A stretch of 64,000 bases of DNA. It comes from an uncultured Porphyromonas sp. (lineage in GTDB: Bacteria > Bacteroidota > Bacteroidia > Bacteroidales > Porphyromonadaceae). Made by a program: the position numbers and the translations under genes. Under the pieces are notes generated by a model. That model did no database searches. It saw only the letters and a list, made by a program, of their open reading frames with translations, and was not told where the DNA came from. This document shows positions 1 to 7,566 of this stretch, piece after piece (the first letter of the stretch is position 1; every line of letters begins with the position of its first letter). The stretch is taken from NCBI GenBank assembly GCA_934364985.1, contig CAKRMU010000002.1:124001-188000 (forward strand), given 5' to 3'.

Positions 1-30
1 GATGCTAAGCACGGAGGGGAAAAGAAGTAA
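1..30 (+). CDS. Possible C-terminal end of an upstream gene (partial)
   Basis: The first 30 bases are open from the window edge and end in TAA, giving a tail of nine residues rich in lysine. A second frame is also open from base 2 through an ATG to a TAG at 47-49, so the coding frame cannot be fixed from this window. The following bases contain GGTGG (72-76) and CCACC (82-86) around a 5-nt loop, then an AT-rich stretch, which could be a weak terminator before the porin gene. No function can be assigned. Confidence 0.3.
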   Translation, partial: DAKHGGEKK

Positions 31-118
31 TAAGCATTTACTAACATAGTTTTTCGGGTGGTGCGATCCTTGGTGGTCACACCACCTTATTATAAAACCC
101 AAAGAGCATACACGCGAT

Positions 119-1270
119 ATGACACCTCAGAAAATCCTGATATCTTTCGTTGCCCTTACGGCAATATCTGCTAACTTATTTGCTCAACAAGAGCCTTTTG
201 AGTCCGACACTTCGCTTGCCGAACGTATCGGTATCATCAAGCAGAAACAGGATAATTTTCAACTCTATTTTCACACCCACTTCTCTGGTGATTTACTATA
301 TGACAAGAATGGCTTAGTGAATGGGGCTTTTCGGATGCCCGAAATACGGATTGAGTCACAGGCTAAGCTCACGAACCGGCTCTCCTTTAGGTGGAGACAG
401 AGATTGAATAAAAACAATAAGGGGAGTAATAATGTCGATGCTCTTCCTCAGTCTATTGACATTGCAGGGCTGGGGATAACGCTCAGTGAGAAATGGAGTC
501 TATTTATCGGGAAGCAGTGTGCAGCAGTTGGCGGATTTGAGTTTGATCTCAACCCTATTGAGGTCTACGAATTTAGCAATATGGGCGAATACATCAACCC
601 TTACCTCACGGGTATCAGGGCTGTCTACCACCCTTCTGCTCGTCACGAGATACAAATAGAGGTGCTCAATTCGCTCAATGCTCCTTTTGCTGATAATTAC
701 CCACTTGTGGAGGAGGTGCAGAATGCCAAGCTCCCTTTTGTCTACACGGTCAATTGGAATGGTCGGATGTGGGATCACTTTAGCACCCGTTGGAGCTATA
801 GTTTTCTGCCACAAGGGGTGAAGGGCTCTCGGCATTATAATATGCACTACATCGCACTCGGAAATCAATTGGAGTTAGGCAAGGCCAAAAGCTATTTCGA
901 TATCATGTACTCTAATGAGGGACTAAACCGCAAAGGGATCATCAGTAATCCTTATGATGTTGAGTACCTATCTTTTGTCCTTGAGATGCGATATGCCTTT
1001 AAACCCCAATGGCAATTTTTCCTAAAGGGTATGTACGAGACAGCAGGTGCAAAGGGTAGCAAAAGAAAGTCAAATACCCCACTTTGCTATCCCTTGATTA
1101 TGAATAGCTACGGCTACTCAGCGGGGATCGAGTATTACCCCCTTGTGGGTCAAAACCTGCATTTTTTCCTCACCTACGTGGGGAGAAGTCACCGACATGT
1201 GGACACCCGACTATCGAAAGATAGCCACCGTGCATCCCTCGGTTTCATTTATCAGATTCCGATATTCTAA
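119..1270 (+). CDS. Secreted porin-like outer-membrane beta-barrel protein
   Basis: A 383-residue protein with a clear Sec signal peptide (hydrophobic residues 5-20, cleavage probably after the Ala in FAQ). The mature part has alternating aromatic/polar strands, short turns and a C-terminal aromatic strand ending in IPIF, as expected for an outer-membrane beta-barrel. Phrases such as RMPEIRIESQAKLTNRLSFRWRQ and LSEKWSLFIGKQ resemble the OprO/OprP phosphate-selective porin superfamily, so passive solute uptake is likely; the substrate cannot be read from the sequence. It starts at ATG 119 and appears monocistronic. It is convergent with the next gene, with 23-bp repeat array A filling the gap. 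The porin fold assignment is fairly sure; the subfamily is not. Confidence 0.7.
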   Translation: MTPQKILISFVALTAISANLFAQQEPFESDTSLAERIGIIKQKQDNFQLYFHTHFSGDLLYDKNGLVNGAFRMPEIRIESQAKLTNRLSFRWRQRLNKNNKGSNNVDALPQSIDIAGLGITLSEKWSLFIGKQCAAVGGFEFDLNPIEVYEFSNMGEYINPYLTGIRAVYHPSARHEIQIEVLNSLNAPFADNYPLVEEVQNAKLPFVYTVNWNGRMWDHFSTRWSYSFLPQGVKGSRHYNMHYIALGNQLELGKAKSYFDIMYSNEGLNRKGIISNPYDVEYLSFVLEMRYAFKPQWQFFLKGMYETAGAKGSKRKSNTPLCYPLIMNSYGYSAGIEYYPLVGQNLHFFLTYVGRSHRHVDTRLSKDSHRASLGFIYQIPIF

Positions 1271-1276
1271 ATTTTC

Positions 1277-1382
1277 TTATTGGGAATACAGTCAAGACGG
1301 ATACCCTATATTCATCGGGACAGATACCCTATATTCGTTAAAGCAAATACCCTATATTCGTCAAGACGAATATAGGGTATCC
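1277..1382. repeat. 23-bp dyad array A
   Basis: Three full units start at 1300, 1323 and 1346, exactly 23 bp apart, each with the core ATACCCTATAT. A degenerate unit precedes them (1277-1299), and a terminal mirrored half unit ATATAGGGTAT-CC follows (1370-1382). The array lies between convergent genes (porin and RluA-type synthase). Seen directly; the function is unknown. Confidence 0.9.
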
Positions 1383-1433
1383 TATTTTTCTATTCCGGTA
1401 CTATGTAATTATGATGCTCTATATAGGGACGAC

Positions 1434-2135
1434 TTAGATGCTCTCAAAGAAAGCCCATAATGCGTCATCTTTTGGGTAGGGTGCCGTAATCTCAATAACG
1501 TCTTTTGTGACTGGGTGGATAAAGGATACCGCACGTGCATGAAGCGAAATGGAGCCATTAGGAAGACTTCGTTTGGCACCATACTTGAGGTCGCCCCGAA
1601 TCACAGCTCCTACACTACCTAATTGTACCCTTATCTGATGGTGCCTGCCAGTCTTAAGAGCTACCTCAAGCAGCGTGTAGCGATCGCTATGTCCAATCGT
1701 AGAATAGTCGAGGACGGCTTTTTTGGCACCTTTGGTTCCCTCTGGGACGATATAGGATTTATTCTGCTTTTGATTTTTAAGTAACCAGTTCTGGAGTGTC
1801 GCACTTGGTTGCTTAGGAGACTGCTCTACGATGGCATGGTATACCTTCTTCACCCTATCTTCTCTAAATTGTTCATTCATCCGAGATAGGGCTTTTGACG
1901 TTTTGGCAAAGATAACAATGCCACTCACGGGTCTATCAAGGCGATGTACTACACCTAAATAAACGTTGCCCGGTTTATGGTATTTCTCTTTTAGATAAGC
2001 TTTGACCTTTTCAGGCAAAGGGGTATCCCCTGTGCAGTCACCCTGAGTGATTTCCCCCGCTCTTTTATTAACGGCGATGAGGTGATTATCCTCATAGAGG
2101 ATATCAAAAGCAGAGTTTATGCTTTCTTCTGCCAT
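1434..2135 (-). CDS. RluA-family 23S/tRNA pseudouridine synthase
   Basis: A 233-residue single-domain pseudouridine synthase that isomerises uridine to pseudouridine in rRNA or tRNA. The RluA signature HRLDRPVSG is at residues 64-72, with catalytic Asp67. The downstream motif with GRHHQIRVQL and the C-terminal RAVSFIHPVT segment are also family hallmarks. There is no N-terminal S4 domain, so it belongs to the short RluA/RluC-like branch; the target uridine cannot be deduced. Its ATG overlaps the end of folA by 19 bp, making it the last gene of the operon HU-SPOR, ThiL-like, thyA, folA, pseudouridine synthase. Confidence 0.88.
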   Translation of the reverse strand: MAEESINSAFDILYEDNHLIAVNKRAGEITQGDCTGDTPLPEKVKAYLKEKYHKPGNVYLGVVHRLDRPVSGIVIFAKTSKALSRMNEQFREDRVKKVYHAIVEQSPKQPSATLQNWLLKNQKQNKSYIVPEGTKGAKKAVLDYSTIGHSDRYTLLEVALKTGRHHQIRVQLGSVGAVIRGDLKYGAKRSLPNGSISLHARAVSFIHPVTKDVIEITAPYPKDDALWAFFESI

Positions 2136-2620
2136 ATAGTAAATGAGTAGGGAAATAGGTTACGCTCGTCCGCCTCGTGGTACTCATTTTTGACGCACTT
2201 CCACTTTTGGATGTCAATATCAGGGAAAAAGGTATCAGCGTTATCCCAAGTATGGTGCACGATGGTTACGTACAATTCGTCAGCCACGTCTATACCTTGA
2301 CGAAATAATTCTCCGCCACCTATTAGGAACAATTTCTCGCCTGTAGCGACCTTGATTGCCTCCTCTACACTATGGACGACCTCAGCCCCCTCTTGCTGGT
2401 ACTCTGTATTTCGGGTGACAATGATATTCTGACGACCTGGCAAAGCTCCCTTAGGTAGGCTTTCAAAAGTCTTTCTACCCATAACGATAGGGTAACCCAT
2501 AGTGGCTTCCTTAAAGTGCTTGAGGTCTGCAGGGAGATGGCGTTTCCACGGCATATCACCCTCAAGCCCAATCGCTCCGCTTTCGTCAATAGCTACAATG
2601 ATGATAAGCTCTGTTTTCAT
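2117..2620 (-). CDS. folA: Dihydrofolate reductase
   Basis: A 167-residue DHFR that reduces dihydrofolate to tetrahydrofolate with NADPH in the cytoplasm. The N-terminal strand [13 protein letters not shown], the substrate loop [11 protein letters not shown] with the catalytic acid Asp32, the NADPH-binding MGRKTFES, and IGGGELF are all present. The length is normal for bacterial FolA. The start codon overlaps the thyA stop (4-bp ATGA-type overlap). This pairs it with thymidylate synthase, whose product dihydrofolate it recycles. Nothing unusual was seen. Confidence 0.96.
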   Translation of the reverse strand: MKTELIIIVAIDESGAIGLEGDMPWKRHLPADLKHFKEATMGYPIVMGRKTFESLPKGALPGRQNIIVTRNTEYQQEGAEVVHSVEEAIKVATGEKLFLIGGGELFRQGIDVADELYVTIVHHTWDNADTFFPDIDIQKWKCVKNEYHEADERNLFPYSFTIWQKKA

Positions 2621-3411
2621 ACCGATACCTCTGCTTTGATGTGTGGATGTGGGTCATATCCGTCAAGCTGAAAGTCGTCATACGTAAAGTCTTCGATACG
2701 CTTTACGTCCGGATTGATGTGCATCATTGGCAAGGAGCGAGGTGTGCGACTGAGCTGCATGCGAGCTTGATCTAAATGGTTGAGATATAGATGAGCATCC
2801 CCCAAGGTATGTACAAAAGTGCCGGGCTCTAAATCGGTGACTTGTGCCACCATCATGAGGAGCAAAGCATAGCTCGCGATATTAAAAGGCACACCGAGAA
2901 ATACATCGGCACTCCTCTGATACAGCTGTAGGCTGAGCTTGCCATTCGCTACATAAAATTGATAAAGTAGGTGACAAGGAGGTAAGTGCATGTCATCAAG
3001 TGCTCCCACATTCCACGCACTTACAATGATTCTACGGCTATCCGGATTATGCTTAATGGCATTAATGGCATCGGCTAACTGGTCATGCTCGCACCCTTTG
3101 TCGTCCAACCAACGTCTCCATTGAGCTCCATAGATAGGGCCTAATTCGCCCTCTTCGTCCGCCCATTCATTCCATATTCGCACCCCGTTTTCCTGCAGAT
3201 AACGGACGTTGGTATCTCCTTTGATAAACCACAATAGCTCATAAATAATACTTTTGAGATGCAGCTTTTTCGTGGTCAATAAGGGGAAACCATTTGAGAG
3301 GTCAAACCGCATTTGATGCCCAAAGACACTGAGAGTGCCGGTGCCTGTTCGGTCACTTTTCTCCACCCCTTCTGTAAGAATCCTTTCTAATAGTTCTTGA
3401 TATTGCTTCAT
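2617..3411 (-). CDS. thyA: Thymidylate synthase
   Basis: A 264-residue ThyA, the same length as the E. coli enzyme. It converts dUMP to dTMP using methylene-tetrahydrofolate. The catalytic Cys146 sits in [11 protein letters not shown]; the phosphate-binding [11 protein letters not shown] and the [18 protein letters not shown] region are intact. It is followed by folA in the same operon (overlapping codons) and preceded by the ThiL-like gene 9 bp upstream. The thyA-folA coupling is common and functionally logical. Confidence 0.98.
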   Translation of the reverse strand: MKQYQELLERILTEGVEKSDRTGTGTLSVFGHQMRFDLSNGFPLLTTKKLHLKSIIYELLWFIKGDTNVRYLQENGVRIWNEWADEEGELGPIYGAQWRRWLDDKGCEHDQLADAINAIKHNPDSRRIIVSAWNVGALDDMHLPPCHLLYQFYVANGKLSLQLYQRSADVFLGVPFNIASYALLLMMVAQVTDLEPGTFVHTLGDAHLYLNHLDQARMQLSRTPRSLPMMHINPDVKRIEDFTYDDFQLDGYDPHPHIKAEVSV

Positions 3412-3420
3412 CTTTTATCT

Positions 3421-4437
3421 CTATTGCTCGTAGTGCTGAGGTACAATCGAGGTCTCACTTCCGCCTGAAGAGACGAGGCGTATTCCTTCATCAGTATCGG
3501 TAATATATCCTATTGTATGCACGCCCTCTATCGTCTCTATCATATCTTTAAGCCCCAAAGGGATGGTAAATAGCAACTCATAATCATCCCCCCCATGCAG
3601 ACCAATCATTGTAGGAGACAGCCCCAATTCATCTGCCATAGATACCGTTTCGTGATCGATAGGAAGACGTTGCTCATAAAGCTTTGCCCCTACTTGAGAG
3701 CGATCGCATAGGTGCAAAAGGGCATTTGATACGCCATTTATCACACCCGTCATTGCCGTGGGAATAATGCCGTTTTCCTTTAACTGCTTTAGGATATCTA
3801 TGCGAGCCGAAGGTTTCATTTGCCGACTTAGGATGTACTCACGCCCCTCAAACTTGGGCTGGAAATCCTCCTCTCCGTTAAAGGCTACTTTCTCTCTAAT
3901 CAATAATTGCAACCCCATATAAGCGGCACCGACATCGCCGGTAAGGCAGAGCAGATCGTGCAACCTCGCCCCTTTGCTTTGGAGTGCTTGACCTTTGGCA
4001 ACAGCTCCAATGGCTGTGACGGAGAGGGTAAGACCGGTATAGGACGTCGTGGCATTAAGCTCTATAAGGTCAATACCATAGTATGCCAAAGCATCCTTAA
4101 CGCCTAACATTAATACATCTACATCCTCTACTTGATATTTACGAGAGAGCCCAATAGATAGGCTGATATGGCGAGGCATAGCTCCCATAGCAACCACCTC
4201 AGATACCGCGGCTGTGACGACCTTAAACCCCAAATACTGCAAGGGGAAATAGACCAAATCAAAATGGATGCCCTCTAAAAATAATTTACTCCCTATGACA
4301 AGCTCCTCTCCCTTTTCCGTCTCTATCAGAGCTGCATCATCCGTAAGAGCTGACACAGTATTCGGGAATTTCGGCAGCTCCAAAGCCGATACAATATGCT
4401 TATGGAGCCCCTCCACTCCCAATTTTTCTATCTCCAT
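3421..4437 (-). CDS. ThiL-like protein (thiamine-monophosphate kinase family) with missing active-site residues
   Basis: A 338-residue member of the PurM/ThiL fold, collinear with thiamine-phosphate kinase from the N-terminal DDAAL (33-37) to HGGDDYELLFTI near residue 281. ThiL phosphorylates thiamine monophosphate to the pyrophosphate using Mg-coordinating aspartates. Here several of these are replaced: the usual S-T/K-D before the EGxHFD motif reads GSKLF (49-53), the usual GGDTT/S reads LNATTS (127-132), and the usual D(I/L)SDGL reads GVINGVSN (231-238). The scaffold is otherwise well preserved with no frameshift, so it is probably expressed but catalytically inactive or repurposed. It is encoded between the HU-SPOR gene (27 bp) and thyA (9 bp). 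Family is sure; loss of activity is inference. Confidence 0.82.
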   Translation of the reverse strand: MEIEKLGVEGLHKHIVSALELPKFPNTVSALTDDAALIETEKGEELVIGSKLFLEGIHFDLVYFPLQYLGFKVVTAAVSEVVAMGAMPRHISLSIGLSRKYQVEDVDVLMLGVKDALAYYGIDLIELNATTSYTGLTLSVTAIGAVAKGQALQSKGARLHDLLCLTGDVGAAYMGLQLLIREKVAFNGEEDFQPKFEGREYILSRQMKPSARIDILKQLKENGIIPTAMTGVINGVSNALLHLCDRSQVGAKLYEQRLPIDHETVSMADELGLSPTMIGLHGGDDYELLFTIPLGLKDMIETIEGVHTIGYITDTDEGIRLVSSGGSETSIVPQHYEQ

Positions 4438-4464
4438 TTATCTCGTGTGATTTTCCTAAATACA

Positions 4465-5445
4465 TTAATGCCTATATAACCATGAAGTGCTAAAAGGAGC
4501 GTGTGTCCTAAGCTCCCTTAGATAATCTCGAGCTTCGGCTTCATCGGCAAAACTCTCTGCAAAAAGCCGATACATGCCACTTTTGGAGACCAAAATACCT
4601 CCTTTATCAATAAAGGCATCAAACGAACTATTTTCCTCTAAAAAGCGTCTCATCTCTTCCTCCCCCGAAAGTGTCGCAATGACTACATAGTACCTGCCCT
4701 CTTCATCAGCTTCACTCATCAAAGGATAGCCATAAATCGTCGGCAATACCTCCTGCGATTCTACGGGTTCTACGACTTTTGTCGTCACTACTTCTGGTAT
4801 AGGCGAAGTCACAAGAGCCTTATTCTGTACAGCAACAAACCCCGCTTCGTACTGCTGAAGATCCTGAGGAGACGCGAGCTTATCATTAGGAATCAATAGG
4901 GCTATTGCCGTCAAAGCAACGGCTACACCCCCATATGCCAAATGTCTGATATTAATAGGCAGGTAATAGATATCGCCATCTCTTCTCGCCTTATTTTTAG
5001 ATACCAAAGGTGTCACATTAGTACCTATCGGAGGTAACATTGCGACAGGCTGCAAACCATAAGTATCAACCGAGAAAGGATGATTATCATTTGGGAAAAA
5101 AGAGAGTTGACCATTACGTGACCTGAGCAACTGACCTACCTCGCCCATTTGCACCACTCCGGACGAAAGAAGCTCGCTTTTAACCTCCTCAACATCCTTT
5201 TCTAACAAACGAAGCGAACGCTTATAACCATATGAATAAGCCTCACTATAGCTACGCACCAATATGCCATCATCTTTAGCCAATGCACTATTAAAACTGA
5301 TCCGAGAGCGACTCGGATAGATAAGTCCTTTGGGATGATCCACAACAGATTCCTCAGTGTGTCGAATGAAAGCCCCTAAATTAGGAACCACCACACAAGG
5401 CTCACGGTATAGCAAACGCTCAATATGCCTGATAAGTCTTTTCAT
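4465..5445 (-). CDS. HU-CCDC81/SPOR domain membrane protein
   Basis: A protein of about 326 residues. The N-terminal part (about 1-110) resembles the HU-CCDC81 domains of Bacteroidetes (IERLLYREPCVVVPNLGAF, then FNSALAKDDG). A single hydrophobic segment around residues 170-187 (YGGVAVALTAIALLI) follows. The C-terminal part (about 245-326) has the SPOR-like pattern YYVVIATLSGEEEMRRFL, LVSKSGMYRLFAESFADEAEARDYL, which binds denuded septal peptidoglycan in known members. A role in cell-division or envelope organisation is likely. ATG 5445 was chosen over an upstream GTG at 5451. A TACCTTTG promoter element lies 25 bp upstream, so this gene heads the five-gene operon ending with the pseudouridine synthase. 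Confidence 0.8.
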   Translation of the reverse strand: MKRLIRHIERLLYREPCVVVPNLGAFIRHTEESVVDHPKGLIYPSRSRISFNSALAKDDGILVRSYSEAYSYGYKRSLRLLEKDVEEVKSELLSSGVVQMGEVGQLLRSRNGQLSFFPNDNHPFSVDTYGLQPVAMLPPIGTNVTPLVSKNKARRDGDIYYLPINIRHLAYGGVAVALTAIALLIPNDKLASPQDLQQYEAGFVAVQNKALVTSPIPEVVTTKVVEPVESQEVLPTIYGYPLMSEADEEGRYYVVIATLSGEEEMRRFLEENSSFDAFIDKGGILVSKSGMYRLFAESFADEAEARDYLRELRTHAPFSTSWLYRH

Positions 5446-5469
5446 ACTCACTTCTATTTACTCCCCAAA

Positions 5470-5477
5470 CAAAGGTA
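5470..5477 (-). promoter_or_regulatory. -7 promoter element TACCTTTG for the HU-SPOR/thyA/folA operon
   Basis: A perfect Bacteroidetes TAnnTTTG element on the minus strand, 25 bp upstream of the first ATG of the operon. Confidence 0.65.
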
Positions 5478-6102
5478 CAAAAAAAAGGTAAATGGAGGAC
5501 AATAGATAAGACTCCCTAATAGTTTAAAAAAGCGAAAGAAAAGAGAGGGTTTCAAGCACATTAGCAAGTGCAAATTTAGACTATTGCACCAAAGAATTTT
5601 GGGCAATCAAATTGATTCATCCACTATTCGTTTGTCTATAATGCCATTGAAGCAGGCTAACAATTATTATATATTCACGGGAATTTGGTAGATTTGTATT
5701 TAGGGGGAAAGCTCTATTGCCTATCTGCAACAAGGTATTACATTGTAGAGAGAAGGCTATTAAATAAAAAGGGAATAGTCGTGATTTGTTTGGCTTGAAG
5801 AGGTTAGGCTTATCTGGTAGTTGCACCTTTATTACAATTGAAACCATATAGTTATTTAGACAACCATAACATTCTTTGCTTATGATACCAAAATTTGGAG
5901 AAATCTGGATACCAGCATTATAATACTTAGGATTTAGAAGTTTTTGCTCAAAATCGATTAGGTATATGGTTATGCCAAAATGTGCATCATACTATGTGTA
6001 ATACATCACTTTAAAAAAAGTACTACTTTTGCTCATTATATGATAGGTTGATTACAGCAAAGTCATCAACATAGTTGCTTTGCACCTTAAACTTATGTAG
6101 TA
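5478..6102. other. AT-rich non-coding stretch at the left end of an accessory patch
   Basis: About 600 bp visibly richer in A/T than the flanking operons, with no convincing gene. A minus-strand open frame of 76 codons at 5617-5847 has no recognisable features. The plus strand across about 5640-5850 is mostly open but has stops, so a decayed gene is possible. A TACTTTTG sequence at 6024-6031 fits a -7 promoter element for the genes that follow. Confidence 0.45.
6024..6031 (+). promoter_or_regulatory. Possible -7 promoter element TACTTTTG
   Basis: Matches TAnnTTTG and lies 72-87 bp upstream of the leader ORF at 6103/6118. No clear -33 box was seen, and the sequence context is AT-rich, so a chance match is possible. 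Confidence 0.4.
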
Positions 6103-6180
6103 ATGATAAAGAATACAATGGGAAAAACTTTGCAAGATTTGAGTTTGAAATCAAGAGAGCGTGTATCCAAGAAAGGATAA
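6103..6180 (+). CDS. Possible leader peptide (20-25 aa) 3 bp upstream of the accessory gene
   Basis: A small open frame starts at ATG 6103 (MIKNT...) or at an internal ATG 6118 (MGKTLQDLSL...) and ends at TAA 6178-6180. Only three bases separate the stop from the ATG of the downstream 375-residue gene. This spacing suggests translational coupling or a regulatory leader. The peptide is basic (SLKSRERVSKKG). I recognise no family, and an open frame this short could be chance. Confidence 0.4.
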   Translation: MIKNTMGKTLQDLSLKSRERVSKKG

Positions 6181-6183
6181 TCT

Positions 6184-7311
6184 ATGAAAAAATCAGATAT
6201 ATTTTGGCAGACATATTTGAGTCTCGAAAAAGAATTCATTAATGTTTCTAATTTCATATTTATAACGGATGAAATTACGACCCACGAGCATGGTCAAGAA
6301 ATTACTATACCTTGCAATTCCCAATTAGAGACATTTTCACCCTATATAGCAGATTTGCTTATACGATGTTGCGTCCAAATAGAAGCCATTTCCAAGGAAT
6401 TGTATTATGACAATGGCGGGACAAAATCACGTGGAGATAAAAATTTGTTTTTTGATGAGGATTGCTTAAAATTTATTGATATAAAATGGGAGACACATGC
6501 TAAACGAGTTTTGGTTGTTGCTCCATTCTTCAATTTGACCAAAGAAGATAATCGAGTCCTAAGTCCATTAAAGAATGCCCACAAAAGATCTGGTACATTT
6601 TGGGAAAAGGCATATCAAGCTGTAAAACATGATAGATTTGCGGCTCTCAAATATGGCAATATAAAAGCTCTTATACATTCAATGGCTGCACTTTATCTAT
6701 TGAACTTATATTATAGAAACGACTCTTGGATCATTAAATATCAAGAATTATCCAATAGTGATTTTAGTATGGGGTCTTCAATCTTTGCAGTAAAACGACC
6801 AGAGGCCGGTCCATTATGGTATGGCAATACACCGACCATAAGTGAAAGCCCTTATGTCGTAAGATACCAAGAAGAAGATTACAAGCGAATCGAGGCCATG
6901 CAAAAAGCCGATAAAGAAGCATTAAATCATTATTGGCAACAACAGCCAGAGATCAGGGAACCTGAGTTTTTGGCAATACTTGAAAAAGAAAGGAGAAAAC
7001 AGGAATTGGATCCTACTTATAGAATCTCGTATTTTAGGGAATTGGGTATTTATCGATTGAAAAAATTACTACCCACAAATCTGCCTTTTGAGGAAAGAAA
7101 AGAAGCATTCATCAAAAGCGACGCCTGGAATTGTTGGATAAATCAACATAACACCCATTTAAATCCTGAAGAAATAACGGAAAATAATATCGATGAGGAG
7201 ATTGAGAATGTTGGTAGACGGTGGGGTATGGATATAGAAAAGAAGTATAATACCATGAGTTGGATTCATTTGGCAATGGATGGTGCTATATGTAAAGTAT
7301 ATATACCATGA
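6184..7311 (+). CDS. Hypothetical accessory protein, helical, with W-Y-VKHDR motif
   Basis: A 375-residue cytoplasmic protein without signal peptide or membrane segments. The first 190 residues look all-helical and carry IRCCVQIEAISKELYYDNGG (about 61-80) and the motif W-EKA-Y-QA-VKHDR (140-151), followed by NIKALIHSMAALYLLNLYY. This layout reminds me of hypothetical proteins with HEPN-like helical bundles found in accessory and defence islands, but I see no canonical R-x(4-6)-H catalytic motif, so this is only a resemblance. The C-terminal half is charged and ends with an IHLAMDGAICKVYI segment. Codon use is AT-rich, unlike the housekeeping genes on both sides, which suggests recent transfer. 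It stands alone between two AT-rich non-coding stretches. Confidence 0.7.
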   Translation: MKKSDIFWQTYLSLEKEFINVSNFIFITDEITTHEHGQEITIPCNSQLETFSPYIADLLIRCCVQIEAISKELYYDNGGTKSRGDKNLFFDEDCLKFIDIKWETHAKRVLVVAPFFNLTKEDNRVLSPLKNAHKRSGTFWEKAYQAVKHDRFAALKYGNIKALIHSMAALYLLNLYYRNDSWIIKYQELSNSDFSMGSSIFAVKRPEAGPLWYGNTPTISESPYVVRYQEEDYKRIEAMQKADKEALNHYWQQQPEIREPEFLAILEKERRKQELDPTYRISYFRELGIYRLKKLLPTNLPFEERKEAFIKSDAWNCWINQHNTHLNPEEITENNIDEEIENVGRRWGMDIEKKYNTMSWIHLAMDGAICKVYIP

Positions 7312-7566
7312 TTCATTTTAAATTAAACGCGACAAGTGAAAGTTTCTGCTTCGTTAGTAGTCTGCATTTGATGTTAAAGAATTGGGTAACGGCTGATGTC
7401 AGAGCAATAATATTACCCACAAAAATGTAAAGCCTTGATGATTGCAACAGCCATATGGCGATAGATGGATGCAAAGCTAATACCTAAAAGGGTTGCAGTT
7501 TCAGCAGGGTGAGATACAATTAGCTTCCTATGTTACCGACTTCCTGCATGGGTTGCTTACAAGCCA
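7312..7566. other. Non-coding right flank of the accessory patch
   Basis: 255 bp, moderately AT-rich, with no gene or insertion sequence that I can support. Base composition returns to that of the neighbours as mnmE begins, so one boundary of the inserted patch probably lies here. No flanking direct repeat or tRNA end was recognised. Confidence 0.4.

Noticed and set aside
1277..1382. CRISPR array
   Set aside because: The repeats are directly contiguous at 23 bp without unique spacers, and no cas genes are present.
5617..5847. A 76-codon minus-strand frame in the AT-rich patch
   Set aside because: No start context, promoter or family resemblance; AT-rich low-complexity composition makes a chance frame likely.
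5478..7566. Insertion sequence or integrase carrying the accessory patch
   Set aside because: No transposase, integrase, terminal inverted repeat or target duplication was recognised in the patch.
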